A DNA stretch of 64,000 nucleotides from Lantana camara (Eukaryota; Streptophyta; Magnoliopsida; Lamiales; Verbenaceae), in contig CM074858.1 in the NCBI GenBank assembly GCA_037501455.1, positions 36,515,001 to 36,579,000 on the forward strand. The letters run 5' to 3'. A program made the position numbers and the translations under genes. The stretch's first letter is position 1; the number at the start of each line of letters is the position of its first letter. This document shows, one piece after another, positions 22,510 to 34,556 of the stretch. The notes beneath the pieces were generated by a model, which saw only the letters and a list, made by a program, of their open reading frames with translations, ran no database searches and was not told the origin of the DNA.

Positions 22510-23988
22510 CTAAATTCCATCAAATCCACCTTTCACCTTAGGAAACCCGGCCACAAAATCCACCGTTACTTGTTCCCATTTCCATTCGGGAATAGGTAAC
22601 GGCTGTAGAAGTCCCGCAGGTTTCTGATGCTCAGCTTTCACTTTCTGACAAGTTAAGCAGTGCTTCACATACTCGACGACGTCTTTCTTTAGTCCTTTCC
22701 ACCAATAATATTGTTTCAAGTCCTTATACATTTTATTTCCTCCTGGGTAGATTGAATAGGCTGACTTGTAAGCTTCTTCAAGCAAGGCCCGTTTTAATTC
22801 TTCAGGCACAACCACTCTATTTTTAAACCGAAGCAAACTGGTCGCGTCATACCCAAAATGACCTTCCGGATTAGTTCTTGCTTTACTTACCAATTTCTGC
22901 ACCTCCGAGTCATTATTCTGAGCTTCAAACAATTGGTACTTCAATTCCGGTTGAATTATAATATTAGAAACCCGAGCCTTTAATATAATTGGAGCACTTT
23001 CCTTACTTTCCTTTACTTCCAAATGTGATACACTCGCCTTCCTGCTAAGTGCATCGGCGACCACTCTGGCTTTCCCAGGATGGTATTTGATAGTGCAATC
23101 ATAATCTTCCAACTTTTCCATCCAACGCCGCTGCCTCATATTCAACTCCTTCTGCCTGAATAAATATTGGAGGCTTTTGTGGTCGGTAAAAATCTCAAAA
23201 GAAGTCTCGTATAAGTATTGTCTCCATTTCCCTAGTGTAAAAATCACGGATGCGAGCTCCAAGTCGTGTGTCGGATAATTCCTTTCATAATCCTTCAACT
23301 TTCGGGAAGTATAAGCGATCACTTTTCCCTTCTGATTCAATACACAACCCAAACCTTCCTTAGAAGCATCGGTATAAACTGCATATTCCTCTGAACATTC
23401 TGGAAGTGTTAACACCGGAACTGAGACCAATTTTTCTTTCAAGAAGTTAAAGCTTTGGTCACACTTTTCATCCCACACAAACTTGCTATCTTTCTTTGTC
23501 AACCGGGTTAACGGAGCGGCAATCTTCGAAAAATCTTGAACAAACCTTCTGTAATATCCGGCCAATCCAAAGAAGCTTCTAACCTCCGAGGCGTTCTTTG
23601 GTTTCTCCCATTTCAACACGGCCTCAATCTTTGAGGGATCCACTTCCAAACCTTTTCTCGAAATCACGTGAGCCAAGAAAGATACCCGGTGTATCCAAAA
23701 TTCACACTTACTAAACTTTGCAAACAATTAATGTTCCTTTAGAGTCTGAAGAACGAGCCTGAGATGTCTTGCATGTTCCTCGACAGATTTAGAGAATACC
23801 TTAATATCATCGATGAAAATCACCACAAATTTGTCGAGGAAAGACCTGAAAATCCGGTGCATCATATCCATAAAAGTTGCAGGAGCATTAGTTAACCCAA
23901 ATGGCATGACCACGAACTCATAATGCCCGTACCGGGTATTAAATCCCGTCTTTGGAATATTCTCTGCTCGGATTCGTAGCTGATAATA
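22510..23988 (-). pseudogene. RT (3' half), RNase H and integrase start, second T interior
   Basis: From the truncation near 23988 the frame reads the RT palm with [14 protein letters not shown] and [14 protein letters not shown] at about 23726 follows LKEH. A 405-residue frame then holds the RT thumb, RNase H ([38 protein letters not shown]) and the integrase zinc region. In that region two His are Tyr but both Cys (CLTCQ) remain, the reverse of the first copy. The RNase H segment is intact here while the first copy has three stops. Gag, protease and the RT fingers are absent. Confidence 0.85.
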
Positions 23989-24776
23989 CCAGGTATAGCA
24001 TCACGAGAGGGTTTAATTTCGTATTTTGTGAATTATATGCCCTCGCATGACCTATGTGTCAATGTGAATTTATATTAAGATACATCCGCTTTAGAATTTA
24101 ATTAAAATGTTTGGGCTTAAATGTCCAATGTTAGAAAGATTAGGGACCTAATTACAAATTAGGATTTTTAGACCGTTCTTCGGTTATCTTAAGCTCGGGA
24201 ATTTGAATTCGAATTCCAACCTTACCATTGGATTTATTTCGATGATTCGGGTCCAATAGAACTAGCTTGGCCTTTTTTCTAAAGCCATTTGAACCATCTA
24301 CCGATTTAAATTCTAACCGTTTGAACCGAACCTATCTTGAACCAAACTGGACCGGTTCTCTTGGCCTTAATAGAAAGAAACCTCCTTCTTCTTCTTCATT
24401 TGGTGTGGCATAATTTTAAGGAAAAGAGAAAAGAAGAGATTAGCACTATTTACTCCCATTCTTTGAGCTCAAGTTCCAGCTTCATCTCTCGCCTGATCAA
24501 CGATCCAAGGGAAGTAATGTATTCCTCTTTTCGAGTGCGTCATTTCCTTCCTGTTGAATCCCTTTTTCCTTGCTTATTTCCATGCCCTTCTTGAAGATGA
24601 TGAATAGTATGAAAATATACAAATTTGCTCCTAATGTGCACATATGTGGTTTAATCGAGCTAGAATTGAAGAATGTTGTTCACATGATCTTCCTCTTCGT
24701 TTATTTGTTGGAATTTTGTACGTTGCTTGCCTATTTCGTGTTTCACCATTTTTGTAGCTTGAAGGAGCTTGAATGG
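23989..24776 (+). mobile_element. LTR remnant D, left part
   Basis: Starting where T is cut, this plus-strand sequence shares with F1 (minus, near 2960-3010) the block ctcgggaatttgaattcgaattcc. It also has a pyrimidine-rich leader-like stretch and a decayed donor-like CCAAGG/GAAGT at about 24511. It is interrupted at 24777 by a solo LTR (TSD aatgg) and resumes at 27300. Short frames are not convincing. Confidence 0.5.
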
Positions 24777-27294
24777 TGTAATGCCCCAACTTTCAGCCTT
24801 TCAGGTAAGTACACCACGTGTGAGTTTTGAGAGTTAGAATTTATTTTAACTTGTTCATTTCTTCAATTTCCCATTTCATGACATAAATTTTATAAAATTT
24901 TATTTCAAGTGTTTTTACGAAAATCATATTAAATTGATACTTATGGCATTAATTGAGTGTGATTGAAATGTGAATTAATTCCCGAACATGGTTTATTTTC
25001 TTATATGTCCTTGTTTGTTCATTTTTCTAAATTTGGGGACTTAATTGCATGACTTTTGCATGGGACCAAATTGATCATTTATCTTGAGATTGGACTTAAT
25101 TGTGTAACTTATGAAGTTGAGGGATTTAATAGCAAATTGGAGCATTTCTCTTCCCCTTATAGCAGCATTCACGTACCATTCCTTTCTTCATACATACAAA
25201 CATACACACTTGCTCCTTGCTTCCATTTTTTCCATCGATCAAAACCCTCATCAAGAAGAAGAAGAATGTCATCAATTCAAGCTATATTTTGAAGAATTTG
25301 TGAACTTGGAAACTTGATCATCATATCTATTCATCTCTTTTCATTTCAAGGTAAGATGGTGATTTTGTATGAATTCTTGATTGGTGAAGTGAAGCTAGGG
25401 TTATGGTTTGGATTGTATGAATTGAGTATTTGTTATTAGAAGCATGTTTGTGAACTTTGAGCTTAATTTGATGCATATATTATGAAGTTTGTGGCGTTGA
25501 GTGTTAAGTTGATATAGGGGTTTCAATTTGATGATTCTTGATGATCAAGCATGAATTTAAGTGTTTTGATGAGGTATTATTGAACTATAAGTATGCTAGT
25601 ATGGATATTTCATGATTTATGTTGATTGGAGCTTGATTTATGGGTGTTTATTGATCATGGTATTTGGTTCGAGCATGCCCCTGCATATCTCCTGTTTCTG
25701 CTCCTGCTGCGTAACGGGAATGGCCCTTCCCGTCCCAGTTCATTCTGGGAACGACCGTTCCCACCCCTGATAGCTGGCCCGCGAAACTGGGAATTACCCT
25801 TCCCAGTTTTGGCTTACAGCCGGAACAACCCTTCCCAGCCATGAACAAAATGCAAATTTCTTACAGACGTGCGGGATTAGTTCGGGGAGCCGGGAACGGC
25901 CCTTCCCATTTCCAGTTCAAAATCGGAACGGCCGTTCCCATGCTCCAGGGGATTTTATGAATTTTCTGCATAAAATTTAGTATTCCATATCTGTTTCTAA
26001 TGCCATAATTGATCGATACGTGTTATTATATTCTCATTTTATGCGTGAATATGATCATAACATTCCATAAATTGTCAATGCACGTTGTAATGTTCATGAT
26101 CACGCCGTTCGTCCTAATTAGTACATTTGAGTCGTGTCTCACGGACAATTGTCTTTCTTGTACAGACCAGCTTCCTGGTGACGAGGAGCAGGCCCCGTGA
26201 GCTGTATCCTTGTTTATTTTGGTCACACAGGTGAGGTTTAAATTTATAGATATATAGAACCCTTACAACCTTATGTGAACTTTTGGCCAAACTGTATATA
26301 TATATATCTATAAGATCTTTCAACCCTCGATTGATTGAATTGAAATAACTGTTTTGGTGAGTACCTTGATTGCACTGTGGGCCCGAGGGTAGTAGCTTGA
26401 GCCAACCAGGAAAGCATGGGCTGACGGGTAACTATAGCCCTATCCTCACCGTTTGGGATAACCCCTGAATCCACCAGGAGGTTTGGTGGAGAAAGGAATC
26501 CCGTACGTGGGAGTCATGTTCCTGACGTACGCACTGATTGGATGGTTGGGCCTTGCAAACCCACCATCACCCGGAGGAAGAAGGGTTCATGAAACTGCTA
26601 ATTATGCACTGTAATAACTTGCATGTTCACTATTGAATTGAAACACGGTTATGGTATTGTTCACTGTCAGGAGTAAAGGTTGGAGACTTCCCTCACTCGC
26701 CGGGCCACTGATTGACTGGAATTGTAAATAATTGATAAAATTGATAGTTGTAATCTCGGGCGATATTATATCTTATTTCTTGACTTATATTGTTCTTTTA
26801 CAAAAATATTACCCGAGGCTATAACATGCATGTATGTGCACTTATAATTATATACCCTTCACTCAGTCTTTTGTAGACTGACGCCTCAACCTTTCAGTTT
26901 TTGCAGGTTCGTGCTAGGCGGGAATTAGAGTCGAGTCGTGTCTTTAATGTGGGTCTAGCACACTTCACCTTCATATTACTTTCATGTATTGATACTTATA
27001 AATTACTGGCATGTTTTATGGAATTTTGGAGATGATAATGTATTGATATGTATATGAAGTAGATCTTATGCTTTTGGGACACTTGATATTTGGTAATTGA
27101 TAACGAAATATTATGCTTCCGCTTTTATTGTTGTGAATTGATTGTTTGGTTTGGGGTTAGTCCCGCCTAGCTATTGTCGTTTTTTTTATTGTCTCCCATT
27201 TGCTATGGTTTTGGTTCATGTATGGAGTGTCCGTTTTATATGTGAATTGAACTATAGTGCGGGGAATGTGGTACCTAGCGTTCCGGGTGCTATA
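24777..27294 (+). mobile_element. Solo LTR of the T-related group
   Basis: It runs from TGTAATGCCCC to gggtgctata (a decayed ...CTACA) and is flanked by the target duplication aatgg at 24772-24776 and 27295-27299. It is collinear with LTR B in the opposite strand. Plus-strand marks: donor-like TTCAAG/GTAAG at 25351, palindrome array 25715-25939, CAGTC/GACTG stem 26864-26880, pyrimidine-rich acceptor-like TTTTTGCAG at 26906, and GCTAGGCGG at 26913-26921. The implied intron is 1.56 kb, nearly the same as in LTR B. There is no interior, so it arose by LTR-LTR recombination. Confidence 0.9.
25715..25939 (+). repeat. Palindrome array in the solo LTR (6 copies)
   Basis: Copies lie at about 25715-25731, 25747-25762, 25789-25804, 25822-25836, 25892-25907 and 25925-25939. 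Consensus GGGAACGGCC(G/C)TTCCC is the same as in LTR B. It starts 364 bp after the donor-like site at 25351. Adjacent starts are mostly 32-42 bp apart with one 70-bp gap. Confidence 0.82.
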
Positions 27295-27343
27295 AATGGC
27301 AACTTACTTTATGCTTTGAATCATGAGTTTAGCATGTGTGTAA

Positions 27344-27804
27344 GGGGGCGTTTACATTTCATTTCATGATTCTGCATGTCATGATTCTATGGGTTGGTGA
27401 AGAATCACTAACATGCGTTTTGCAATCATGGTAGGCCTCCCCTAATTGCAAATTTAATTTTCAACCATGCATTTACTTTTCATGTGTGGTGAATGTTTAT
27501 GCAGCAAAAGACAACTCTGCCCTTGCCCCCCATTGTAAAGTCCTTTGTTCCCATTTGATACGGACATTCAATGGCATACATACCTAAATAATATGAAAGC
27601 CAGGGGGATTTTGCAATTAAGCTTCCCAACATGGCGGCCGTGATTATTAAACATGCCTTTTTGGCATGTTTAATAATCATGGAATACCAATCAATTCACA
27701 CGGGCTTGGGCCTAAGGAGCGGGCTGGGGCACATGAAAAGTAAACACTGGTCAACCCATGTTGAAGCCCACCAACATGCCCATTTAGCCAATGTAAACGC
27801 CCCC
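27344..27804. mobile_element. MITE, Tourist/PIF-Harbinger-like
   Basis: The 461-bp element has 15-bp terminal inverted repeats, GGGGGCGTTTACATT at the left and its exact complement at the right. It is flanked by a 3-bp duplication taa (27341-27343, 27805-27807), as PIF/Harbinger elements make. No transposase is encoded. An internal perfect inverted repeat, GATTATTAAACATGCC with a TTTT-type loop, lies at about 27640-27678. Confidence 0.85.
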
Positions 27805-27934
27805 TAAGTTGTTTAGGGTGTGATTTTGTGCTTGAAAATGTGATTTTTGTGGTTGTGCTATTGCCAGACGAGTTTCCCCCTCTTTTCCCTTCTTTTTCCG
27901 CCATTATTGCAGCTTTTGGAGCTTGGACGCAGGG

Positions 27935-28064
27935 GCGAGACACGTCCGTGTCTCCCCTAATAAAGAAAATGAGACACCCCATGTCTCTCTCGAAATTTTC
28001 TACTGCCCTCGGACACCCCCGTGTTACAATTTGTGCTTTAGGGGAGATACGGACATGTCTCCCC
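27935..28064 (+). repeat. Palindrome array, D type (4 copies)
   Basis: Copies lie at about 27935-27956 (GAGACACGTCCGTGTCTC core), 27971-27988 (GAGACACCCCATGTCTCT), 28011-28025 (GGACACCCCCGTGTT) and 28041-28064 (GGGGAGATACGGACATGTCT core). Arms are of GAGACA/TGTCTC type, unlike any other array here, with starts 30-40 bp apart. Confidence 0.7.
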
Positions 28065-28135
28065 CTCTTTGAATGCATATGTTTGTTGTTTTGTTTTGTA
28101 AAATGTTTTTATCCAACCCCAAACCTGACCCTAAT

Positions 28136-28733
28136 TGTAGCACCCGAGTGGTGGGCACCACATCCCCTATACCATAGCTCGACACGTGTAACGAAACAAG
28201 GACTCCACACACGCATCAAACCATAGCAAACGGGAGACAAACAAAACAAAACCCCTAGGCTCGGCGGTCTAGTCCCTAATACAGAGCGCACATACCAAAA
28301 ACAAAATAAAAGCGGAAGCAACATAATCCAAAATATACAAGTATACGTACGTGCAATATACAAGTTCCAATTAAATCAAATATATATGTATTGCCACTAT
28401 GGGCCAAATCAAATCACAACATATGCTCTCAAATCGAATCATGATCATATACATAATTCAAAAGCTCAAGATTACAAAATAAATATAAGAGATGCATGAG
28501 ATTCGCTATACGACTCCAAAACTCAAAAGAAAGACCGTCGCCTAGCACGAACCACTCCTGTACCTGCAACTCAAAGACAAGGTGGAAAAAGAGAGAGAGA
28601 CAACGAGGGTCAGTCCTAGAGACTGTGGGGGGGCTAACACACACACCCGTATACATATAGAGCAAAACACGTATCAAGATCATAATAATCCATGAACCAG
28701 GGATGGTTTTTGCATGCCAAAATGTTTCCTGTG

Positions 28734-28764
<31 letters not shown>

Positions 28765-29360
28765 TTAAAAAAATTTAAGGCCCGAAGGCTAAAATAACCA
28801 ATTTTAAATAATTAAGAATCCATTCCCATTTCATAGACTCAAGACAAGACAAACTACTCGGCGAGTACGAGTTTCCTCCAAGCTCCTCATGTCAAGACAA
28901 GTTCAAGTCAAGCAAGGCAAAACAAAATAAACCTACCTCAAACTTCGATGATGGAAGGGTTGTACACCCCTAACCATCCAAGCAAGCGTGTATGTATGGG
29001 TCGTGAGTTGCGTGCTACTCACGCCCGAGGACTCCATTCCCCACCAACCTCCTAGTGGGTTCCGGGTTCGTCTTATCAAGTGGAGATCATGAACAAGAGG
29101 TTTGTTCGGCGACCCCTTGTGTAATGGCCGTACTTAGGGCCAAGTTGGAAAACGTAAGTAAAGGGTTATCTAGAAGCGTTTATAATCTCGATCCCCTTTT
29201 ATTCTCTTCATGCATTGCATTCTTATGTGATTTATATGTGTTGATGTGCTATAATTCTATTTGAGAAGTTCGTATTTAAGTTTTTTCCTTATCAATCAAA
29301 TATCTTGATAGATTTTTCATAGAACCTTAGAAGCTTGATACTTACCTGCTTCTACCACCT
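28136..29360 (-). mobile_element. LTR fragment V, F1-related
   Basis: It begins tgtagcacccga on the plus strand, which is the 3' end of a minus-strand LTR. Collinear similarity to F1 (CGCCTAGCACGAACC, the CAGTCCTAGAGACTG stem at 28611-28625, ctcggcgagtacgag, acctcctagtgggtt) runs to about 29170. A donor-like AG/GTAAGT on the minus strand lies near 29353. The segment between is much shorter than in F1 and has no palindrome array. The 5' terminus was not found, so the LTR is truncated or merges into W. Confidence 0.65.
28735..28765. repeat. AT dinucleotide microsatellite
   Basis: About 15 uninterrupted AT units inside LTR fragment V. The same place in F1 (about 551-562) has a shorter AT run, so it expanded within the LTR. 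Confidence 0.9.
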
Positions 29361-31118
29361 AAATTCCCTCCTTGTGCTTCAAAACTTATTCCAACGATTT
29401 TAGGCTAGAAATTCCAAATATGCCCCTAAAACCCTAAATTTTACCTAAATTCTAGTTTATCTCTCAGGGTACTTTTCCTACTCAATATTATAACGAAATG
29501 AATCCTCAAATTATTTCAAGGATTTTGATATCTTCCATGAACCCTAGTTCCCATCCCAACTCTAGTAGTATAAAAAATCGTCTAAAACCCCTAGTTACTA
29601 TTCACACCGTAAACAACTTTTATTCGTTCACTTTTTGCTATTCATTATTATAGTCAAAACGATGCTTGAATTATTTTATGAATTTTCATACTCATACCAA
29701 AACTTAATTCCAACCGTACCATATTTCATAAATATTTTCCTATTAAAAATCATTATTTTTACCATAAAAGTTTAACTTTTATATACTTAAAACGTTCCCT
29801 GAATTTTTCTCTAACCATGACAATTTTCTCGACTTTTAAATTTCATCCTAGCTTCGTTTTACATAATTTATCATGATTTTCCCAATTTTTAAAGTTTATA
29901 ACTTTCAAACGAAAAATTTAAACGCAACATATTTATAATCATGACGAAACTTATTTTACGCTCATTCTTTAGCTACTTTCACCACTTCAAACTCTCGTCT
30001 CTCGACCCTTGAATAAATTTTACATTTTTTTATATTTATTTTTACTAAATATGACATCATCTATGACATCACAACTTCAATGACATCAAGCATGACAACA
30101 CATTCTAAAATTAAAAAGTGTAGGTGTGTGATCCATGTTTAACCACATTTCTCCTACATTTTAAAAATTCCATCTAGGTCCCAAAATAACACCTATAAAT
30201 ACCCCAAGAGACTCATTTCTAACTCATAAATTCCCCTAATTTCTAACACAAAAATTCCTCTCTTCTCTCTCCTAAAACTCACGCCACACACACCCCTCAC
30301 TCTCAAGGTTAGTTTTATTTTTTATGCTTTGATTTTATGTTTAGTCTAGGTAATTTAATTAGTATATTTTAGATGCTTTAAATTATGTTAAATATTTATG
30401 TTTTATTAGGAAATTATATTTCATGAATTAAAGTTAGGAATTTACTTTATGAAAATGCGTGATCATTATATGAAATAATTTAAATATGTATTTATACGTC
30501 CACAATTATGTTCTTGAATATTTGAATGAATGCATGTTTAGGAAATTTAATTTTGAATTATTTTTCATGACAAATTTATATATTTTGCTACACTATGCTT
30601 TAATTTTATGTTATGAATATAAATATGATCTATCATGTTTAATATATCCTACGAACATTCAAATAAATTTAAGAATGTGTTTTGATGTTCTTGATATGTG
30701 TGTGTGTGTCGTGTGCTTAGTGTGTGTATGTGTGCATTCGATTATGTGTTTAAAGGTGTTTAATCCCCTATGTTTAAATAGTAACCGTTGTTTAATAGTA
30801 ACTTTTGACTTTTTCAATAATAATGTTGACTTTCAACCTCTAGTAAGAATTTTGACTAGTAGTACTCTATAATAATTTCAAAAAATAATTTTAAAATTTT
30901 AAGAAAAGACTTTTATTTAGAATTTCCAAAAATTAGGGGATTAAATAACAATTTAAAATTTTTAGCTCTAAATTATTAGAATTTTCTATACATTGTTTAT
31001 TTTATTAGTAAGACATAGTCTTAAGCTGGTAGTAGCACTTTCAGGCAAGGCTAATACAGAATAGTGGGATCCCAAGGATTTCTAGACACGAGGTGAGGGT
31101 TTAAACACTTTCAACTGG
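29361..31118 (+). mobile_element. LTR W, left part, and A+T-rich junction
   Basis: This is A+T-rich non-coding sequence upstream of the CACTA insertion. I assign the later part to LTR W because W resumes directly after the CACTA element at 34557 and ends at 63181. A TATA box at 30193-30200 is followed by a pyrimidine-rich leader and a donor-like CTCAAG/GTTAG at 30308, the promoter layout seen in the related LTRs. The 5' terminus of W and the border with V could not be placed. Frames here are short and low in complexity. Confidence 0.5.
30193..30200 (+). promoter_or_regulatory. TATA box, LTR W promoter
   Basis: CTATAAATACCCC followed about 50 bp later by a C/T-rich leader and at 30308 by a donor-like site. 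This is typical of a plant LTR core promoter. Confidence 0.5.
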
Positions 31119-31972
31119 CACTACAAAAAAAAGCCCAAAAACTGACGGGCAATTTCCGACGGGATTTTCGGAAGACCAATGGGTTTTCCGTTGGAACAGC
31201 CGATTTCCGAAGGAAAACCGACGTGATGGCGCCCGAAAATATATCATCGGAATTGGGTCCGTTCCGTTGGTTTTTCGTTGGAAATATACTTCCAACGGAA
31301 TTCCGACTGGAAACCGACGGAAAATTATTTTTTCCAACAAAATAAATTCCAATGGAAAGCCAATGGGGCATTTCTGTCGGAATTTTTTTCCGATGGAAAA
31401 CCAACGGATTTCCAACGGAACAAAAATAATTTAATTTTTAAGTTAGCAGACAGATTTCCAATAGAATTTTCTGTTGGTATTCCGTCGGAAATAGAATAAA
31501 AATAAATAAATAAAAAAAATAAAAAAATTCATTTGTGAGACCCGAACCACCCCGGAAACAAGCCACACCAACACCTCGGACAAGCCACGAGCCGAGCTTG
31601 AGCCAACCCAATGCGATCATTAATTCTCGCGATAATTGCGCACGCAGGGATTCAAACTCGGGTCTCCAAGGAAGAATGGTGACTCCCTTACGAACTTGGA
31701 TAACTTACTTCTTATTAATATTATGTCCTTAAATATATTTATACACTTATTTCAATTAAATATTTAAATACTTTTTGTTATTAATTTAAAATATAAAATT
31801 TTAAATATATGATTATTTGAATTAAATATAATCAAATCTATTGAAAAATTTTAAAAATACTTATTTGAATGAATATAAAACTCATTAGAATTAAAAGTTC
31901 TCCAATCTATAGAAAATATATAGAGTATCATAATAAGAACTCTTTCTAAATATATTAATTATAAGTTACATT

Positions 31973-32797
31973 TGATAAGGATAAAATACGCTCAGATCTA
32001 CACTGTACACGTGTCCCCCATCCGCACCACCAGAGCTTGGACGCTCGCTTCACAGGGCTTGCGGGTCAACCCGGCCCATTCACTTGCTGGTCAATTCAAA
32101 TCCTTATGCCTCGGCCCACTACTCAAATGAGGGGTTCGGACTATCAGAGTCAGGTGCTCGGGCCACCTTCTCTCAGGATCATCCTCCCCCAGGGAATTGC
32201 ATCACGAGGGTACCTCTTTTATGGCGCTCGTTGGGTATCGGCCAGAGGAGACCCTCCAGTGCACCCCTTCGAGCGTCATACACGCTCGGGCAAGATCTGT
32301 CCCCAAAGAAACATCCGTACTCCTACATAGCAGATCCTGAACATCCCAGCGTAAGATGCTCGCCAACAACCTCTGGCACAGTGGTAGTGCGCACCTTCCG
32401 TCGTCCACTTTTCAGAGTCATCCCTTTCATGCTGTGTCAGGTCGCCACGTGTTAGGGCAACACAAGTTTGGGACCACTCGGTCAAAATACCCAAAGCACC
32501 CTCCCCCTAACATATAAATAGGGAGAAGCCCTTGCTTTCTTCCCGAAGTCATCTTCTTCCCCAAGAATCCTCTGCGTAAACTGGGCACACATTCCTTCAT
32601 CCTCTCCCTCTATTGCATTCCAATCACCTCAGTTGCACCTCTGTCCGCTTGCACTCTTGGTGTTATCCTAGTTGGAAGAACTCACGCTCAAAAGGAAACC
32701 CAGTTCCTGAGGCACCTTGCCTGTGATGGTCCTTCCCTTTTTAAACAAATCTTGAAAGTGTTGGTGTTCTAATTCCTTCCCAGTTTTCACACCATCA
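31973..32797 (+). mobile_element. Solo LTR of element Y (Tat lineage)
   Basis: This 825-bp LTR runs from TGATAAGG to CACCATCA with target duplication acatt at 31968-31972 and 32798-32802, inside the CACTA element. It is near-identical to 53523-54361 apart from a roughly 16-bp loss near 32226 (between gctcgt repeats) and scattered changes. Open frames across it are not conserved coding. Confidence 0.9.
32512..32520 (+). promoter_or_regulatory. TATA box of Y solo LTR
   Basis: ATATAAATAGGGAGAAG is the likely core promoter of the Y LTR; the copy at 54076-54084 is the same. Confidence 0.6.
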
Positions 32798-34556
32798 ACA
32801 TTATAAGATATTTGTACATTTAAAAATAAAATTAGTAATATAATAACAATTTTTACATCGTTTCACTTAAATCATTAATTCAAAATTATAAATAAAATTA
32901 TTTTTCTATATAAATATAAAATCATTGCTAATAAGTATTACATAACGATTAATCGTATTATAAAACTACAATTTTTTTTTGTATATATATATATATATAA
33001 AAGTTTTATTTTTTTATAAAGATACATAATTAATACAAATTTTCGCAGTTTTCATATTTTAAACTTAGTTCAAAAATTATTAACACTATATACTCATTAT
33101 CAAGTATTAAATTTATTAAAAATACTTATTATGTAAATTACTATTGATAACTAATAAAATAGTATATTAACACTATATATATATATATTTATGTGTGTGT
33201 GGAAACACTATATATATGTATGTATGTATATAAGTGAGTGTTTATAATGCATGGATACAAATATGATACAACAATTATTAGTTTTTAAATTTAACAAGTG
33301 AAAGACGTTTGTCAAGATGTCCAACCTTAATATGATAGAACACCATACGTTACAATAATATTAAGAATTGTGTGAGCATCATAAGAGTGGTAATTTAAAC
33401 TTTTAAACTTTTTATTTATATATGTGAGAGTGTCTAATAGAAAATTAAATTCCAATTGGGATCTCATCACTATATTTAAAGTTAAAAGATTGATGTTCTA
33501 AATATTTTTTTTTAATTAATAATGTATAATTTTTATATTATATACTTTAGTGTCTATTAATAACTTATAATTTGTATATTATATAATTTTTAAATAAATA
33601 AATAAGTTGAAGGACCTACGGATTAACGTTATTAAAATCTAAATTTGAAGTTGAGGAAGATCAAACCATCAAAAGGGCGATCTTCTCATTACGTAATTGA
33701 TACTTTCACTATTAATTAACTTATATAATTGATAACTTAGTTTTTCTTTATTAGAAATAATCGTTTTTTAAAAAAACATAAATTTTAATACGAAGATGAC
33801 TTAAAACTATAATATATGTGTTGGTTTATTAAAAGATATTTGAATCGAGATTTCTAATTAAATTTGACTGAAAAACGGAAAAACGACGGAAAACCAACGA
33901 AATTTTTATTTAATTGAAATTCCAACGGAAAACCGACAGGAAAATCCCATCGTTTTTTTTAATTGAGGAATAAAAAAAACCGACGGGATTTTCCCATCGG
34001 TTTTCCGTGGGAATTTTTATTTCATTGAAATTCCAACGGAAAACCGACGGGAATATCCTATTGTTTTTTTTTTTAATTGAAGAATAAAAAAACCGACGGG
34101 TAATTCCGTCGATACGGAAGACCGACAGGAAAATCCCATCGTTTTTTTTTTTAAATTGAGGAATAAAAAAACCGACGGGTTATTCCTGTCGGTTTTCCAT
34201 TGGAATTTTTATTTAATTAAAATTCCAACGATTTTTTTTTAATTGAGGAATAAAAAAACCGACGGGTAATTCCCGTTGGATTTTTTATTTAATTGAAATT
34301 CCAACGGAAAACCGACGGGAAAATCCCGTCGGTTTTTTTGGCGCAATTTTTTAAGAATGGCGCCAAAATTTCCGATGAAATTCCAACGGAAACCCAACGG
34401 AGTTCCGTTGGAATTTTTGGCGTAATTTTTTTTAAAATTCCGCCAAATTTTCTGATGGAATTTCAACGGCTTTTCTATCGGAAATTCCAACGGGATACCG
34501 ACGGAATTTTCCGTCGGTTTTTTCCGTCAGAATTCGGTTGGTTTTTTGTAGTGTGG

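Larger units (their letters stand above)
12315..23988 (-). mobile_element. Element T: Tekay/Del-type chromovirus, LTR-interior-LTR-partial interior
   Basis: This Ty3/gypsy element on the minus strand has order gag-PR-RT-RNaseH-INT and a chromodomain-like integrase tail, which places it with the Tekay (Del) chromoviruses. Reading right to left: a 5'-truncated second interior (23988 down to 21443), LTR B (18882-21442), a full first interior (18881 down to 14103) and LTR A (12315-14102). LTR B therefore serves both as 3' LTR of the partial copy and 5' LTR of the full copy. This is the expected product of recombination between element copies. Both interiors carry the same premature TAG in integrase. 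All genes are broken. No target duplication could be tested, because the right end is truncated at about 23988 in mid-RT. Confidence 0.88.
27300..28135 (+). mobile_element. LTR remnant D, right part, carrying a MITE and an array
   Basis: This continues 23989-24776 after the solo LTR. It contains the MITE at 27344-27804 and then about 330 bp with its own palindrome array. It is cut at 28135 by LTR V. With the two insertions removed, the array would begin about 437 bp after the decayed donor-like site near 24511, matching the spacing in the other families. Confidence 0.45.
31119..34553. mobile_element. Non-autonomous CACTA (En/Spm) element, split by a solo LTR
   Basis: The ends are CACTACAAAAAAAA (31119) and TTTTTTGTAGTG (34553), flanked by a 3-bp duplication tgg at 31116-31118 and 34554-34556. 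Both subterminal zones (31139-31500, 33870-34545) are packed with short repeats of the type CCGACGGAAA and their complements, the transposase-binding arrangement typical of this superfamily. No TNPA/TNPD-like gene is present. Without the Y LTR and one target copy it is about 2.6 kb. Interior sequence at 31530-31700 is more G+C-rich but not recognisably coding. Confidence 0.88.

Noticed and set aside
21443..23988. A separate, independently inserted second T element
   Set aside because: It shares LTR B with the first interior, has no LTR of its own and no target duplication, and carries the same integrase TAG.
27677..28226. 133- and 132-codon frames on opposite strands
   Set aside because: They overlap each other and cross the borders of the MITE and LTR V, so they cannot be ancestral genes.
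32084..32455. 123-codon plus-strand frame in the Y solo LTR
   Set aside because: It lies in an LTR and is disrupted by the small indel that separates it from the copy at 53523.
31119..34553. Autonomous CACTA transposon
   Set aside because: No transposase-like frame exists in the 2.6 kb of CACTA sequence; only ends and subterminal repeats are present.
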